Assembly: GCA_963691655.1 (NCBI GenBank)
Contig: OY829329.1
Coordinates: forward strand, 54,759,408-54,823,407
Origin: Toxonevra muliebris
Lineage: Eukaryota > Arthropoda > Insecta > Diptera > Pallopteridae
Direction: 5' to 3'
DNA length: 64,000 bases
The position numbers and the translations under genes were made by a program. Under the pieces are notes generated by a model. That model did not search any database and was not told the DNA's origin. It saw only the letters and a program-made list of their open reading frames with translations. This document shows positions 1-12,702 of this stretch, in pieces; position 1 is the stretch's first letter, and every line of letters begins with the position of its first letter.

Positions 1-1580
1 GAACACGAATCTGAATTCAAAAATTTCCTATCACGCCACGTTTTAGAAAAAATGGGATGGAAAACCCTAAAATAGAATTTTTGGCCATTTTTTTTAAATT
101 AAAGAGCTGAACACTGGCGTGCTACAAACTTCGAAATCCAGAAATTATAGGCTGAATCATGCCCTTCCAAATGAGCCCTAAACCCGAAACTGTAAATCAA
201 AAACAGTTACTAAACCTAGAAAAACTATAAATGCAGAATTGCTCAGCATCACCTTCTCTTTTTGTATCCAAAGTCAAACCTCATGTCGAAGAAAACAAAT
301 CGGATCTGGTCGCATAGTGTAACTAAGATTTCAAGTTTATTTTTTTATATTTGACTTTTTAGAAAGAAGCCGATAGAAGTAAAAAATATTTAAAAACTGT
401 TCAATAGATTTTATTTTGACTTTTTTTTCATCCACTGGCAATTAATATCAAAAAATAGAAGAAAGTTTCCGCATTTCGGGGGGAAGGGGGGCGGTCAGAA
501 CCCCCAAAACCTCCCCCTAAATACGGCCTTGATAGATTCTATACCTGGATCAGCAGTAAAAGAGAAAAAAGCTTCCCCCTTTTGATCCTTAGTTGAAGAA
601 ATTTTTTTCTAAAAAAATGTATTTAAATTACTTTTCAATTATGGGTACGGCATGAAATTCTAGGATTAGTAAGACTGAAGTTTCCATTGCACTTCTCTAA
701 GTGGATTATTGTCTAATGGCCGGTAATCATTTCGTCTTTCATAATATCGCAAGTCCCCTATCTAAGGACTTTGTATCGGGGTCAGTCAATGAAGATTGCC
801 TTTTGGACACAAATAAAAGCTGTTCCATTTGGATCCTTAGTCAACTAATTTTATCTTATTCAAATTCTACAAGAATTTTTTACGAGGAACCCAAGGTTGT
901 AATACATATGTTTCATCAAAGAGGTCAGCGATTAAAAAGTTAAGTGACCTAAAATTTTTTTGCTCTACTTTAAATTAATTGCATCCCAGTTTTTGGTATG
1001 CAATTTTGGATTCAATAAACGAAGTAACTACATAATGGACTAAGGATTACACTGAGTTTAACTGGGTTTCCACTTGATTCATTAAGAATTAAGCCAATAA
1101 ACTTTCCATTTTTTTTATATAACAGAAAACCGTGTGCACAAAAAAGTTTATTTAAGACATGAGCTTAGATATTTCTTCAGGATTTTTCCAAGAATCCTAA
1201 TCGGATAGAGCTAGAGTGAGGAATTTACACAGAATATCCGATCCTGAATTCCACAGAAAAGTAACCGGTAGAGAGAGCCTGGGGCGAAGGATAGAAAGTA
1301 AAGCCAGTGATCGTCTCACAAATGGGTAAGCTCATATTCAATTTTTGATCTCGTCTATCTTTAGTCGATAAACACGTTATGCCTTCCAGGATAGTTTTTT
1401 GATACCCGCCATATAATAATGTAATACTTATGGCGGTCTCCTGAAAAAATTTCTACAGAATTAACTCGTTAAACTTCGAATAGGAAGCCTTTATAATGAC
1501 GAGCCCAATCAAAGAACATAACCTCCATCTCCTATAATAATCTATTATTGCCACATATGCCTATGTGATATGGTAGAGTC
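1..1580. other. Non-coding AT-rich DNA
   Basis: I see no gene. An open frame at 701-943 has no recognisable domain and normal AT-rich intergenic composition. The only local structure is the G/C-run region near 475-531. Confidence 0.5.
517..531 (-). repeat. Possible terminal motif of a DNA transposon (CAAGGCCGTATTTAG)
   Basis: Read on the minus strand this is CAAGGCCGTATTTAG followed by G- and C-rich runs (470-516). It resembles hAT-like ends of the CAGGGCCG type. No matching second end was found downstream; it may lie before the window. Weak support. Confidence 0.25.
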
Positions 1581-1589
1581 TTGGTTAAG

Positions 1590-3002
1590 CCCACAGTCTC
1601 TACGCTAAACAGGCTGCAGAGGAGTGTGTGTCTGGGCATAACTGATGCTATATTTGCTTCCCTTGATTTATATAAGTAATCAATGGGAAGCAATGAAGGT
1701 GGTGTGTCGACTCAAGTCAAGCGGAGTTTGGCACTATGAAAATGATATGGGGAACAGACGAATTTACCGTCAGCTATCGGAGCAATGCCCATTGTTTCCG
1801 ATGCCGGTTGTTGACAGTTTTGCGCTCTATATCAAATTCGACAGGAAATATGATGTGAAATATCCTGAGCGGAGCCAATGGAGCAATCTGGAGATCGTCC
1901 TCAGGAGTTTTACACATATTTTCTATACAGACAACTCCAAAACAACAATTGGAGTTCTGGTTGATACCTGGACGAGGAGAATGTGTACTTCTTCGCTACA
2001 GTAGAAATGGTAACGGTCCTCCAAATAGAGGTATTTGTTATTTTGAATATAGCTTGCTGGATAATCGAAAACAGTTGCCGGGGAAAATGGGTAAAGGCTG
2101 CACTAAAAGCCTTAGAAAATCGCGTGAATTTTTCGAAGATCGTAAGCGATCTTAATACCCAACGGTCCAGATTGTCAGCATCTCGCCTGAGGAGTACAAG
2201 CTCAGCACTTGTTGTTTTTGTTTTGTAAACGAACACTTTCTGCCGAAAAGCAATCGCTTCCTAATCAAACAACGACAATATCATCGTAATTTAAAATAAC
2301 AAAACTGCTGACGCAAAGATCTCGTGAGAGATCTCTCGAAGTACTCCCAAAGGAGTGAAAAACGGAGGGTTTTTTTCCAATGACATGCAATGTTAAACAC
2401 GTAATGGTGTGTCATACGGTGAGGAAGCGCCTACAGCTGACTTGTCAACACTCCGAAAGGCATTTTGCAGTGTTTTTTTCCCCGTTGGATAGTGTTGCTC
2501 GGCGTACCTGGCAACGAAATGGCTGATGAATAGGCCAACCGCGACTCTGCGGCAAAATCCAATGGGCCCGGTACCAATCATCCGCATCAGTTTGGGAGGA
2601 ACTATACAATGGATCAGCGAATTCATGAGTTATGCTCACAAGAGAAAGATGGTTCAGCGTCAATTCATGCAAAACTACGAAGTTCTTAGTGAAATAACCT
2701 AACAAAAGAACAGCTGACCTTCTTTTTTATCTGGAGAGAAAGGATGTGCGTATGCTAGTAGATTTGATCACAGGGCAGCAATACATGTGGTAAGCATATG
2801 GGCAACATGGGCGTCAAGTGTATCCTGCCTTGAGGAGGAAAGGGAAACTACAGAGTTTTTTCTACGTTACTCTCCCGTCTTCCCAAGATTAAAGAGACGC
2901 ATGCTGGGTAGTGATGCGTTAGGGATGAGTTCGGTTCACTCGTTTCCCCTACCTGAACTTCTTAGGTATCTTAAAGAGATCAAGAAATTAGGTGGGGTGT
3001 AA
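1590..3002 (+). pseudogene. 3' fragment of a non-LTR retrotransposon with RNase H (I/LOA-like)
   Basis: Translated pieces in shifting frames follow the 3' half of an RNase H-carrying LINE polyprotein. They are, in order: LNRLQRSVCLGIT just after the RT; an EAMKVVCRLK linker near 1690; RNase H with FYTDNSK near 1920 and VLQIEVFVIL near 2015; VPGNEMADE near 2500-2530 (normally GHxGNExAD, His replaced, then an in-frame stop); and the C-terminal CLEEERETTEFFLRYSPVF segment at 2826-2890, ending at TAA near 3000. Several frameshifts and stops make it dead. The 5' part (endonuclease, most of RT) is absent. The same protein order is seen in the fragments at 32.9-34.7 kb and 60.5-62.6 kb, but the sequences differ, so they are separate families or old copies. 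Confidence 0.82.
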
Positions 3003-4610
3003 AAATTCGTCTTTCCTTTTCCTCTTTTATTTTATATTCTTCCTTTCCTTTGCCTAGCCAAAATGCAATGGTCCAAAAGACTGAGTGCTACGAAAGATCT
3101 GCATCCTTGCAGTTCACCTCTAAATCTAATTTTATCTAACCTATATTAATCTCATTCAACCTGAATTTAAGAAAAATTGTAAAAACTCCTGAGTTTCAAA
3201 GCATAAACTTTTTTTTTACCGTACTCTATCATAATATCCGAAAATTGTTGGTTCAAATTAACTTTTGAGTGCATTTCCTGGTATGTAAAGTATGTATATT
3301 TTAAAACAAAAGACAAAATTATTAAAATTTCAGTGAATTTGTTTTGGCAATGGGCAACGATGGCATTTTATAACCTTGACTCTGACACTTTTACGGGTAT
3401 TTGCACCCAACACAGATAGATGAGTGTATGAATGAGTGAAAGGACTTTCTTGGCACCGGAACACAAAAACAAATTAATATTTTTCGCAATGATTTGCTCC
3501 AACGATGGTGGAAGCAAGTAAGTAGTCAATTTTAAATGTTTTTGGCATGTACTTTAAAAGGATTCTTCATTAAGGTAATTATTTTAAGCTGCTTGTTGAT
3601 AAAAGTTCTTGTTGTTGTTGTTGTTGATGGCACGACATAAAAACAGGAAGCCAAAAGGCAAGAATCAAAACTGGAAAAGGAGTCGAAGACAGAGAATGAA
3701 AGAAAAACTTAAGTAGTTGAATTTTAGTTAATATTCACTTAAAATATTTGTAAGGAGCAAAGGTAAAAGAGATTATTAAACTTTAAATTTGACAGGCAGG
3801 TATCAATGTATTGAAGAATTTAGATAATGTTGAAATGTTATTTAATTGACGTATGTATATTAAAGTATAATAGTTAAATTCTTGAAAGTAAAGTGTATAT
3901 CTGTGTTTAAGTATGAATGTTATAAGTCTCTGTTGAATTTGTATATGTATATATATGTGTTGTTGTTGTAAATGACAGTTGAACAATCACATTTACAATA
4001 GCATTAATGTTGCCATCATTATATCAGTAACAGCATGAACAACAGCACGCTGGTTGAATCCACAACAACAGAAACAACCACAAACAACTTCAACATCAAC
4101 TAACTAAAACACTAATTGACTTTAATTATTTTGTTGTAGTTAATGCAATGTTTACACACACATACAAATACACAAGCAAGCATATACCAACACATACATA
4201 GGCACATATAAACAGAAGGATATGACTGACGTTAGCTCTTTGTATGCAACAACAACGACGACTAATAAGAAAGAAAACCTTGTAATGAAATCTATGTCTA
4301 CGTCAAATGTGTGTGTTGTGTGTACGTGTAAGTGTTTGTGTATGTTTGATAAAATGAAATTTCTGCAGACGCCAGCATTAGCAAAAAAAGAGAGAAAAAA
4401 AAGTAATTAAAATAAAGTTGTTACTGCTGTTGTTAGCAGCACAAAAAATTGCATATAGAAAATAAAATACTAGAATAAAAAAAAGCAGGCAAAAGTTTGA
4501 GAAAACATGTTGGGAAAAATTAAGTTATCAGCTCAAATAAAAGTTTAAGTAAAGAGTTTTCAAAATATTTATTCAAGTTTTTGGATTAACTATACTAGGC
4601 ATATTCAGCA
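3003..4610. other. Non-coding DNA with short microsatellites
   Basis: No gene or clear transposon is visible. There is a TTG run near 3608-3627, CA-rich repeats near 4155-4175 and GT-rich stretches near 4300-4340. Open frames here are low-complexity products of these runs. Confidence 0.5.
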
Positions 4611-4612
4611 CA

Positions 4613-5998
4613 AACCAATTTTTCGGGCCTCTTCCGTATCTTTTGAGAGTGATCGTTAATTTCTTCATCTCAGCATGGGTTTGTAAAGGGGAGATCAACC
4701 GTTACTAATCTTCTTGAGTTATAAACCAATGTCATAAGTGGATTTTCTAATTGCCAACAGACTGACGCAATTTATACGGACTTTAGTAAAGCTTTTGACA
4801 AAGTGAACCACGATTTACTAATTAAAAAACTTGACTTTTATGGCTTTCCTCTTTTATTATTACAATGAATAAACTCGTACTTGAGAGATAGGGAGCAAAT
4901 AGTAATTTTTAAAAATGCCGTATCTAAAAGTATCAAAATACCATCTGGTGTTCCACAAGGAAGCCATCTGGGTCCTATTTTGTTTTTGTTGTTTAATAAC
5001 GATCTTCCATCTGTTATCAAGCACTCTAAAATATTAATGTTCGCTGATGATGTGAAATTATTTAAGTCTTACAACGAAATAGAAGGTCAAAATTTACTGC
5101 GATCTGATCTTTTGGCATTAAACAATTGGCGCCACTGTAATTTAATGTCTTTAAACCTAAAAAAATGTAAGTTCATGGCTTTTTCTAGAAGGCAACCTAT
5201 TTTTTCTAGGTATGGATTAGATGATCACGAGTTGGAGCAGGTTTTTTCGTTCGTTGACCTAGGTGTCACAATGGACACCAAATTAACTTTTAATTTACAT
5301 ATCAACTCAACTATTAATAAGGCTAAGGGCATCCTTGGTTTTGTTAAAAGATGGTCTAAAGAATTTAACGATCCATATGTCACGAAATCACTTTACACTG
5401 CACTTGTAAGACCAGTTCTGGAGTATGGTTCTGCTGTGTGGAGCCCTCAGTACAACTGTTATGCTGATAAGTTGGAATCTGTGCAAAAACAGTTCCTCTT
5501 GTTTGCTCTACGTTCGTTACACTGGAGTCCATCACAGCACCTCCCGCCTTATGAACAACGGTTAAAACTTATAAGCTTGCCAACTCTTCGGAGCAGAAGA
5601 GTTATGCTAAATGTGATGTTTGTCACTAAATTATTAAATGGTTATATTGATTCTCAATTTTTACTCAATGAAATCAAAATTAATGTTCCAAATCGCTGTT
5701 CTAGATATCCAATTCCTATTAAACTTGATGCTTGTAGAAAAAACTTTGCCCAAAATAACCCTTTTCGTTGTATGTGTAATAATTTCAATTCTCTGCACGA
5801 CATTTTTGGCATTTCCGACTCTCTCTGTAAAGAAGACCAAATACAGATTTATTCTCCCCAATTAGCGCTTTATCAGGGCATTCCGGAATGCATGTGAATC
5901 GGTCACCAAATCCGTACGTCATGCGGATGTGCCCCTCGTGCGGATTAGCGGGTAAGTGGGTCCGTTGGGAATCGTTCGTAAAAAAAAAAAAAAATAAA
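4613..5998 (+). pseudogene. 5'-truncated non-LTR retrotransposon, reverse transcriptase part (CR1/Jockey group)
   Basis: The RT domain is read from SQHGFVKGRSTVTNLLEL near 4665, through YTDFSKAFDKVNH near 4770-4810, then a long open frame (to the TGA at 5895-5897) with GVPQGSHLGPILFLLF and the catalytic box MFADDVKLF near 5040. The thumb and C-terminal region follow (YGSAVWSPQYN near 5425). Two in-frame stops lie upstream of the long frame (after LLEL and after LLLLQ). No endonuclease, gag-like ORF1 or RNase H is present, so this is a typical 5'-truncated insertion. A short GC-rich 3' tail leads to an A-rich end at 5981-6003. The YADD-equivalent Asp pair is intact. Confidence 0.87.
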
Positions 5999-7323
5999 AT
6001 AAAGTCAAGCATTATTGATTATGTACACATTTCATCTACATCAATGATTTGGTGTCCCAATTATTAAATGGTGTCCCAATTATTAAAATTATGCCCGATA
6101 CGATTGAAATTTTTTTTTTTAGCATTTTTGGTCATTTTGTTGAGGTTGAGTACATTATCAGTAATAACAAGTCAATGAGTTATCGAAATTATGTCCTTCA
6201 CTTTGAAAAAAATGCATTGAAATCCACATTGAATAATATTTATTGGAAAAATTTTTTGAGGTTAAGATCAAAGAAACTCGGAAACAAATTTTTTTCCTAA
6301 AACTAATTCTCTTATTTATTTTTATTTGAAACCCCTATATTACCACCCTCCCACCCAGACTCAGGGGCAGATCTGATTTTCTAACTTTCCATATTTATTT
6401 GAAAGAGATAGGGATAGAAAAGTAAGCATTCAACCCTGCACGGTAGAACTGATCGTGATGACAGCAGTGGAGAAAAAACGGGACATTCTTCATCACCGCT
6501 AGGCTTAGTATTATTTATTTATTATTCTATTAATACCTTTTTAAACTTGTGTGGCTACTTTAAACGACTTTTTTACGGTATAGTTAACTCGCCTCCTTCA
6601 CCCTCCACAAAATTTCATCGGTCGCCCATGAACAAGAAATTTTAATTTTGATAAAGCTGATAGTGGTATAAATATTGATTAACTTCAGGATCGTTCTCCA
6701 AAGACTCTCATCAATGCCCTTTTTGAAAATCCCTCCTTATGTCTAGGAGCCCAAGTGATTGTCACCGCAAACATGTTCAAAAGTTTCGGAAAGGGTGGGG
6801 GGCAAGGTCTTTCGTTCCTTCTCTAATTTAGTGTTGAAGCAACTATCATAATGGGTGAGATATTTGTTGGGAAGGTGAAAACAGTCCTTTTTCACTTTGA
6901 TTTCGCTAGTGATTGTGAATTAAAGTCTAGTTCATTGAAGTTACGTTAATATTTCACTGCACCATAATGTCAGTTTCTCCGTTATTTATACCTTTTTGGA
7001 GTTTGGCTATCGTTCAAGATTCACCCTTTTTCTTCACAGATTGACCCCGGGAGTATTCAGAGATAAACATTTTCCCCTCCTAATGATAATGAATATAATA
7101 ATAAAGTATTTAATTATGGATAATAATAACAATTCAAAATTTTGTCAATTTATATTTATTATGTAATTCTTTTGTTTCCGAGCATCAAATATTAGGTAGA
7201 TGTATGTATTTATGAAATTCCTTTCTACTTGAGTCAAAGTTCCATAATCCAAATCGTGACATTTTTATACAAGTAACAGGCGGCGCATCAATCTATTATT
7301 ATTTCTTTAATTTGTTTTGGTTT
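5999..7323. other. Non-coding AT-rich DNA
   Basis: Begins with the A-rich tail of the upstream LINE. A small direct repeat (GGTGTCCCAATTATTAAA, two copies at 6051-6087) is present. I recognise no gene. Confidence 0.5.
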
Positions 7324-7336
7324 CAGTAATCACTTA

Positions 7337-7770
7337 TTATTATTATTTGAAGGAAGGACGACTCGAAAGTCAGGCACTGCGACCTATAAGATCTTTTGTA
7401 CCAAAGCCCCAAGAAAGAAAGGAAGGGAGAAAGAAAGATAGATAAGAAACATACCCAAGCCGATAATCGAACTCGGGTCTCCAGAAACAAGAGTCTGGCA
7501 CTCTGCCACTAGACCACAGTGGTGATGGTAGGACCTACAGTTTAACGCCGATTCCGAACGGCTATGTGGCAATTTTTTATCAGCTCGGTGGTCTTGCCAT
7601 TACCAACCAAGGTATGTACTTGTACACATTCTTATAATTCTCATCCACTTCATATCGATAGTGAATATAAGAAGTTTATTAGAATTAACCACCAGACCAA
7701 GACGGGAATCGAACCCGCAACCTTCTGGATGAAAGTCTAGTGCACTATCCACTAGACTATCGAGGTCGTC
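7337..7770 (-). mobile_element. Dimeric tRNA-derived SINE, copy 1, with 13-bp target duplication
   Basis: Read on the minus strand from 7770. Head 1 (7768 to about 7697) is tRNA-like, with an A box (TAGTCTAGTGGATAGTGCAC), anticodon-arm CTTTCATCCAGAAGG like tRNA-Glu(TTC), and B box GGTTCGATTCC. Next come a linker and a core at 7612-7564 containing CTTGGTTGGTAATGGCAAG. A second tRNA-like head follows (about 7522-7457: GTGGTCTAGTGGCAGAGTGCC and GAGTTCGATTATCGG). The element ends in a C/T-rich stretch and an (AAT)n tail at 7348-7337. The 13-bp sequence CAGTAATCACTTA occurs directly on both sides (7324-7336 and 7771-7783), showing insertion by target-primed reverse transcription. It is not a working tRNA gene: there is no perfect acceptor stem and the unit is duplicated. 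Confidence 0.88.
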
Positions 7771-7783
7771 CAGTAATCACTTA

Positions 7784-10040
7784 GTAGATTCGAAAGAGCA
7801 GAATTCGGAATTAAAATCTCCAATCCGGACTCTAGTGAGATTGCTGAGTATTTTCCCTGAACTCGAACGAAACAGGTCGGAGTTTGAATTTCAAAGTAAA
7901 AACTACTGGACAATGAACTGAAACTTTGTTGTATTAAATTTTATGTCTACAAACTTGCATTTTTCATATTTACACCGAAGAGAAATTCATTTTCTCATTT
8001 AAATCAATCTGTCGTCGACAACATCCAATTCTATCCATCCATCTGATTCATTCATTCAGTCATTCATTTTCCTCATGTATTCATTGCATCCATTTTATTT
8101 ACGTGTGTGCAATTCTCACTCGTGATGCCGCATGGTGCCATCAATTAATTTAACTTTTCACATTTTATATTGTTTGTCTTAAGCAATTTGCAAAATTTTT
8201 GTTTATTGCTAGAAACTTTATTTATATTTTTACTGTTGAACGCTTTGTGAAATTTTGCAACAATTTATTGCAACAGCAGTAAAATGCCACAAACGAAATA
8301 TCACAAATAAATATTGTCTGTCTGTTGTTGTGTGAACTTCACTTGACTATTTATCGATATTTTTTCTATTTTTATATGAATGTAAGCAAAGTTTTGTATT
8401 TATGTATTCAAGTAAACTACAAAGTGCGTTTTTGTTAATATTTTATTTGCATGCGATATTTATAGCGCGCAATGTTGTAGTATGCGATTTTGCAGCACGC
8501 GATTTTGAAAGCGACTTTGCAGCACGCGATTTTCCGTAATGTACGCGACTTCTCAGTATGGGATATTGCAGTACGCGACTTTATACTCGATTTTGACGCT
8601 GTTAAAAACGCGTGAAATTAGTATTGTGCGTTTTTGTGTTGTAGCTTGGGAATTGCTTAATGAATTTTTGACTAAACTCTGTTCCGAACTCAATCTGGAT
8701 CAGTAGTAGTAATTTTTGGAAACTTTTTAAAATCTTTGGTTTTTAAAAACCACTACTGCTCAAAAAGTCAATAACAAACAAGCAAATGCCGTCAAGCAAT
8801 AAAATCTGTACAAACAATTTAAACTGATCTTGCAATAAATTCTGCATGTATGCAATATTACGGACACATACCCTTTCGCATACATATACAGTGTATAGTA
8901 TATACATTCGGAATAAAATTCTTTATCTATAGTAGGAAAAAAAATCGGATTCATTTTGCTTTGCATTGCAATAAAATCGCCTTGGGAAATATTTTCTTAA
9001 CGCTTCTTTTTATCATTTATTCATATGAGAAGTTGTTTATTTTGCTACGCAACTTTTGCTGCTGTGTAGCCATTGCAGTAGCAATGTGAGAAAAATGTTG
9101 CTGCTAAAGTTTTTTCAACGCCTTCTTCCCTTTTTTTTTTTTGTGTGCGCTTCTTTTTGTTTTGCAAACTTTTCGCAACCATAAAACGCGACGGCAACGA
9201 AATGGAAATGAAAATTGAAGCAGAAGTTGTTAAACGAACGAATAGCGCGATGTCAATGCGACAAATGAAGGCAATTCATCTTCACTTTGCGGTAGAGACA
9301 AACAGGGATGTTTTGGCTTAACTTTAAAAGAGCTAGGTTTCCTTTCATCTGAGCTGTAGATTTTAGGGTTTTCACTATTATTTTCTAAAGACTCTAGTAT
9401 ACTTTTACTTTTTTATACAGAGGAGAAGAGATAAGGTAATCCCCCATATAAATATCAATTTCGTGTGGGAAAACTGAATCGTGTTTCGACTGACATAATA
9501 AATCTAATTTGGGGTACAAATCAGTCAGCCATTTCTACTCCTATAAACTCAGTTTTTCTTGCTCCTTAAACCTTTTTTTTCTTAAACACCCCTGCATTCT
9601 ATTATGTCAACGCTAAAACAAAAATCCAGCGACAACCTCCCCGTTTTACAACGAAGTGAATGAAAACCGCAAATGAAAAAACGAAAACTGTGGAAGGATT
9701 AAAGTGTAAAAGAAACTGGAAGCAAAAACAAAAAGGCGCAATTGTAATTTTATAGTTAGTGACTGAATGAGTTGAGGATTGAATACCGAAGGCTGTGGTG
9801 GGAAGCGTCGCAAAACTGCAATGCCATAAGGCGTTGCTTCTTTTTCTTTCTGTGTGATAAACTTTAAAGCAGATAAACTTATCGTTTGCGATTGCAATTA
9901 AAAGCTCAAGTTAAATGAATTGCAGCAAACAAATTTTTAATGAAAATTGTTTTCATTTTGCGAAAATTGTATTTCTTTAACGCTGTAAGCAAACTTTTGC
10001 TTTTTTACAACGATTATGTTGAGTAATGAATGAACTTACG
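7784..10040. other. Non-coding DNA with a short decayed tandem repeat
   Basis: No gene is recognised. At 8462-8600 a 20-24 bp unit around GCAGCACGCGATTTT recurs about six times with changes. The rest is AT-rich with poly-T (9125-9142). Confidence 0.5.
8462..8600. repeat. Decayed minisatellite, GCACGCGATTTTG-type unit
   Basis: Repeated ACGCGATTTT, GCGACTTTGCAG, ACGCGACTT and ACGCGACTTTAT words occur at roughly 20-24 bp spacing. It is richer in CG than its surroundings. Confidence 0.6.
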
Positions 10041-10046
10041 ATATGT

Positions 10047-10137
10047 TTGTTGTTACTTTTGTTGCACGCACACCTAATTGATATACGTTAGTATGTGTCA
10101 ATGTTTATTGTTGATGTTTGTATGATATGATGATACA
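10047..10137 (+). repeat. Left copy of a ~90-bp direct duplication (partner 12370-12467)
   Basis: The tract TCAATGTTTATTGTTGATGT followed by a TGTATGATATGATGATA block occurs at 10098-10135 and again at 12422-12465, with similar TTGTTGYACRCACAC sequence before it in both. The two lie in direct orientation 2.3 kb apart, either side of a mariner insertion. Confidence 0.6.
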
Positions 10138-10872
10138 GGAGTGTTTGTTACATTTGAAATTTTTAAATTACTTGTACGTTTAAACACTAAAGTACTAAAT
10201 CAGGAAATATTACTGCTAAAACCGCTACCAAATGGTATTCATCCCGTCATCAATTATTTTATATTGACACAGAATAGCGCAGTTCACCGTCGAGCCCATC
10301 GAATGTACATACGAGAGACAATCTTTTATCCTGGTGACGGTATACCATATAAGTATTTATTCAAATTTAATTGAAATTCTGTTTATTGAATTTAAAGGTG
10401 CACTTTAGTTAAGGTTCCAAAACTCTTCAGGACTCCCAACTATTTTCTTTTGAATTAATCTCATAGTTTATGAAAATTGAAAGGAAGTTAAGTTAAAGTA
10501 AAGTGACTATGAAAAAAAGAGTTTTTGTTATATTTCGACCTATAACTCCTAAACCAGACCTGGTAGTGAAAAACGGTTCTAAAATAAAATATTTTAGGAA
10601 AAAATAGGTGGTGGCTCCTGCTTAGTATGTTGACTGTCTGGCAGTCTCAGGAAGGGAAAATGGCTCTGGGAAACTGCGAGAATTTGGTAAAAAAAGGCAG
10701 ACTTTTTCTTACAAAATTTCCAAAAAAGTCGAAGAAATTTTTCATTAAACTGTAGGTTCAACAAGTGCGGCCCTGGACAGCCACTTAACCAAATCTTAAA
10801 ACTTACCTTTTTTTAACGCCTCAAACTTGCTCTAGGGAGTATAATAAGGAGGCGGACAGACTCCCATATTTA

Positions 10873-12075
10873 TTGGGAGTATGAATGTATAAACTCGTAA
10901 TTGTGACTAACTTCATATCTATCATACGCGCTATTTTTTTGACATTGACAGCTATTCTTTCTCGAAGAGCGCTAAAAATACTATAAGAATTGATCTGTCA
11001 AATAATTTTCATAATTTTACAAAAGTGTTTTACTATAGCTGAAAATGTCGAATTTCGTGCCAACAAAACAACATTTGCGGGAAGTTTTAATTTGCTTCTT
11101 CCATTTAAAGAAAAACGCAACTGAAGCACATCGTTTACTCACTGAAGCTTATCCTGACTGTGCTATAGACGTTAGAATGTGTCAGGTGTGGTATGCCCGT
11201 TTCAAAAGTGGAGATTTTGATGTTGAAGACAGGGAACGTTCAGGCGGTCCGAAAAAGTTCGAAGATGAAGAATTGAAGGCATTACTCGAAGAAGGTTCAT
11301 GTCAAACGCAACAAGAACTTGCAGAATCTTTAGAAGTTGATCAATAAACCATTTCTAAACGATTAAAAGCATTGGGAATGATTCAAAAGCAAAGAAATTG
11401 GGGCCGTACGAATTGAAGCCGAGAGACGTCGAACGACGATTTTTCACATGTAAACTGCTGATTGAACGACAGAAAAGAAAGGGTTTTCTGCATCGTATTG
11501 TGACTGGCGATGAAAAGTGAATACGTTACGATAACCCAAAGCGTAAAAAATCATGGGGACCGCCCGGACATGCATGAACATCAACGGCAAAGCCGAACAT
11601 CCATGTATCCAAGCTCATGCTGTGTATTTGGTGGGATATGAAAGGTGTCGTGTATTATGAGCTGTTGAAACCGAATGGAACGATCACTGGCGACCGCTAC
11701 CGACTACAATTGATGCGTTTGAGCCGAGCATTAAAGGATAAGAGGCCAGAATATGAGAATAGACACGACGAAGTTTTTCTTCAGCACGACAATGCTCGGC
11801 CGCATGTTGCAAGGCAAGTAAAAACATACTTTGAAACGCTGAAATGGGAAGTGCTACCCCACTCGCCGTATTCTCCAAACATTGCTCCTTCTGATTACCA
11901 CTTGATCCGATCGATGACACATGGCCTGGCTGAACAGCACTTCCGTTCTTTCGAAGAACTCAAAAAATGGGTCGATTCGTGGATAGCCTCAAAAGATGAG
12001 GAAATTATAATCACTTTTTCACAATAAGTGTCCAAATTACGAAAAAAATACGAGTTTATACATTCATACTCCCAA
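10873..12075 (+). mobile_element. Mos1-like mariner element, complete ends, defective
   Basis: The 27-bp terminal inverted repeats (start TTGGGAGTATGAATG) at 10873-10899 and 12049-12075 match perfectly and are flanked by TA on both sides. The length of 1203 bp is close to the usual 1.3 kb. The interior encodes a decayed transposase of the mauritiana (Mos1) type. It shares no TIR with the second mariner family in the window. Confidence 0.9.
11045..12027 (+). pseudogene. Mariner (DD34D) transposase, frameshifted
   Basis: The first open part (11045-11347) covers the N-terminal paired-like DNA-binding domain (FHLKKNATEAHRLL, WYARFKSGDFDVED) and stops at a TAA. The middle has further stops, including one replacing Trp in VTGDEKW. 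The last open part (11617-12027) contains LCIWWDMKGVVYYELL, the second Asp in FLQHDNARPH and, 34 residues later, the third Asp in SPNIAPSDYHL. The C-terminus ends early at TFSQ and lacks the usual WRGIHKLPERWEKCV-like end. The catalytic residues are still codable, but the protein cannot be made. Confidence 0.9.
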
Positions 12076-12702
12076 TAGTTGACTGCCAATCTCAGGTAAA
12101 CTGAAAAAATTTTTAAATTTGTTTGTCCCTAGAGCTGCGCGATATTGGTCAAAAAAACAGAAATTAAAAAAAAAAATTCCCAAATCATTTCTTTGATTTT
12201 TCAAATGATCTTAACGTTTCGTTCGCTTTGTTATTTTAGCCTTCACCGTGAAAAAAGGCTTACATCTTGACAGAGTCTTCGTTGCCTACATTCAGGCAGA
12301 AAAAAAAAATTTGACAAATGTGCGTGGCTATTTCTTTACTACGATTAAGTGAATAATGTATTTTATAGGTTGCTGTTGTTTTTGTTGTACACACACTCAT
12401 TTGTTATATATATGAATGGAGTCAATGTTTATTGTTGATGTTTATTTGTATGATATGATGATAGTTTGAACTAGTACTGCGATCTAAATAAAGTGCGATA
12501 TAAAGAGCTTGTTGGTTTTTTGCATTTAGTAGCATGAATGAATGAAGGGGGTGTTACGAAAAATATTTGTAACTAATAATCTTTTTATACTAATGTTGAG
12601 CCATACTTTTAGGAGCTTTTTTTATTTTCTGCACTGTAATTAGATTTAAAAAGTACAAATTTTATGGGAATGAGTTTGAATGCATTTATATGAAATAATT
12701 AA

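Noticed and set aside
7337..7770. Functional tRNA genes suggested by A and B boxes
   Set aside because: Two heads in one unit, poor acceptor stems, flanking target duplications and a second copy elsewhere show SINE origin.
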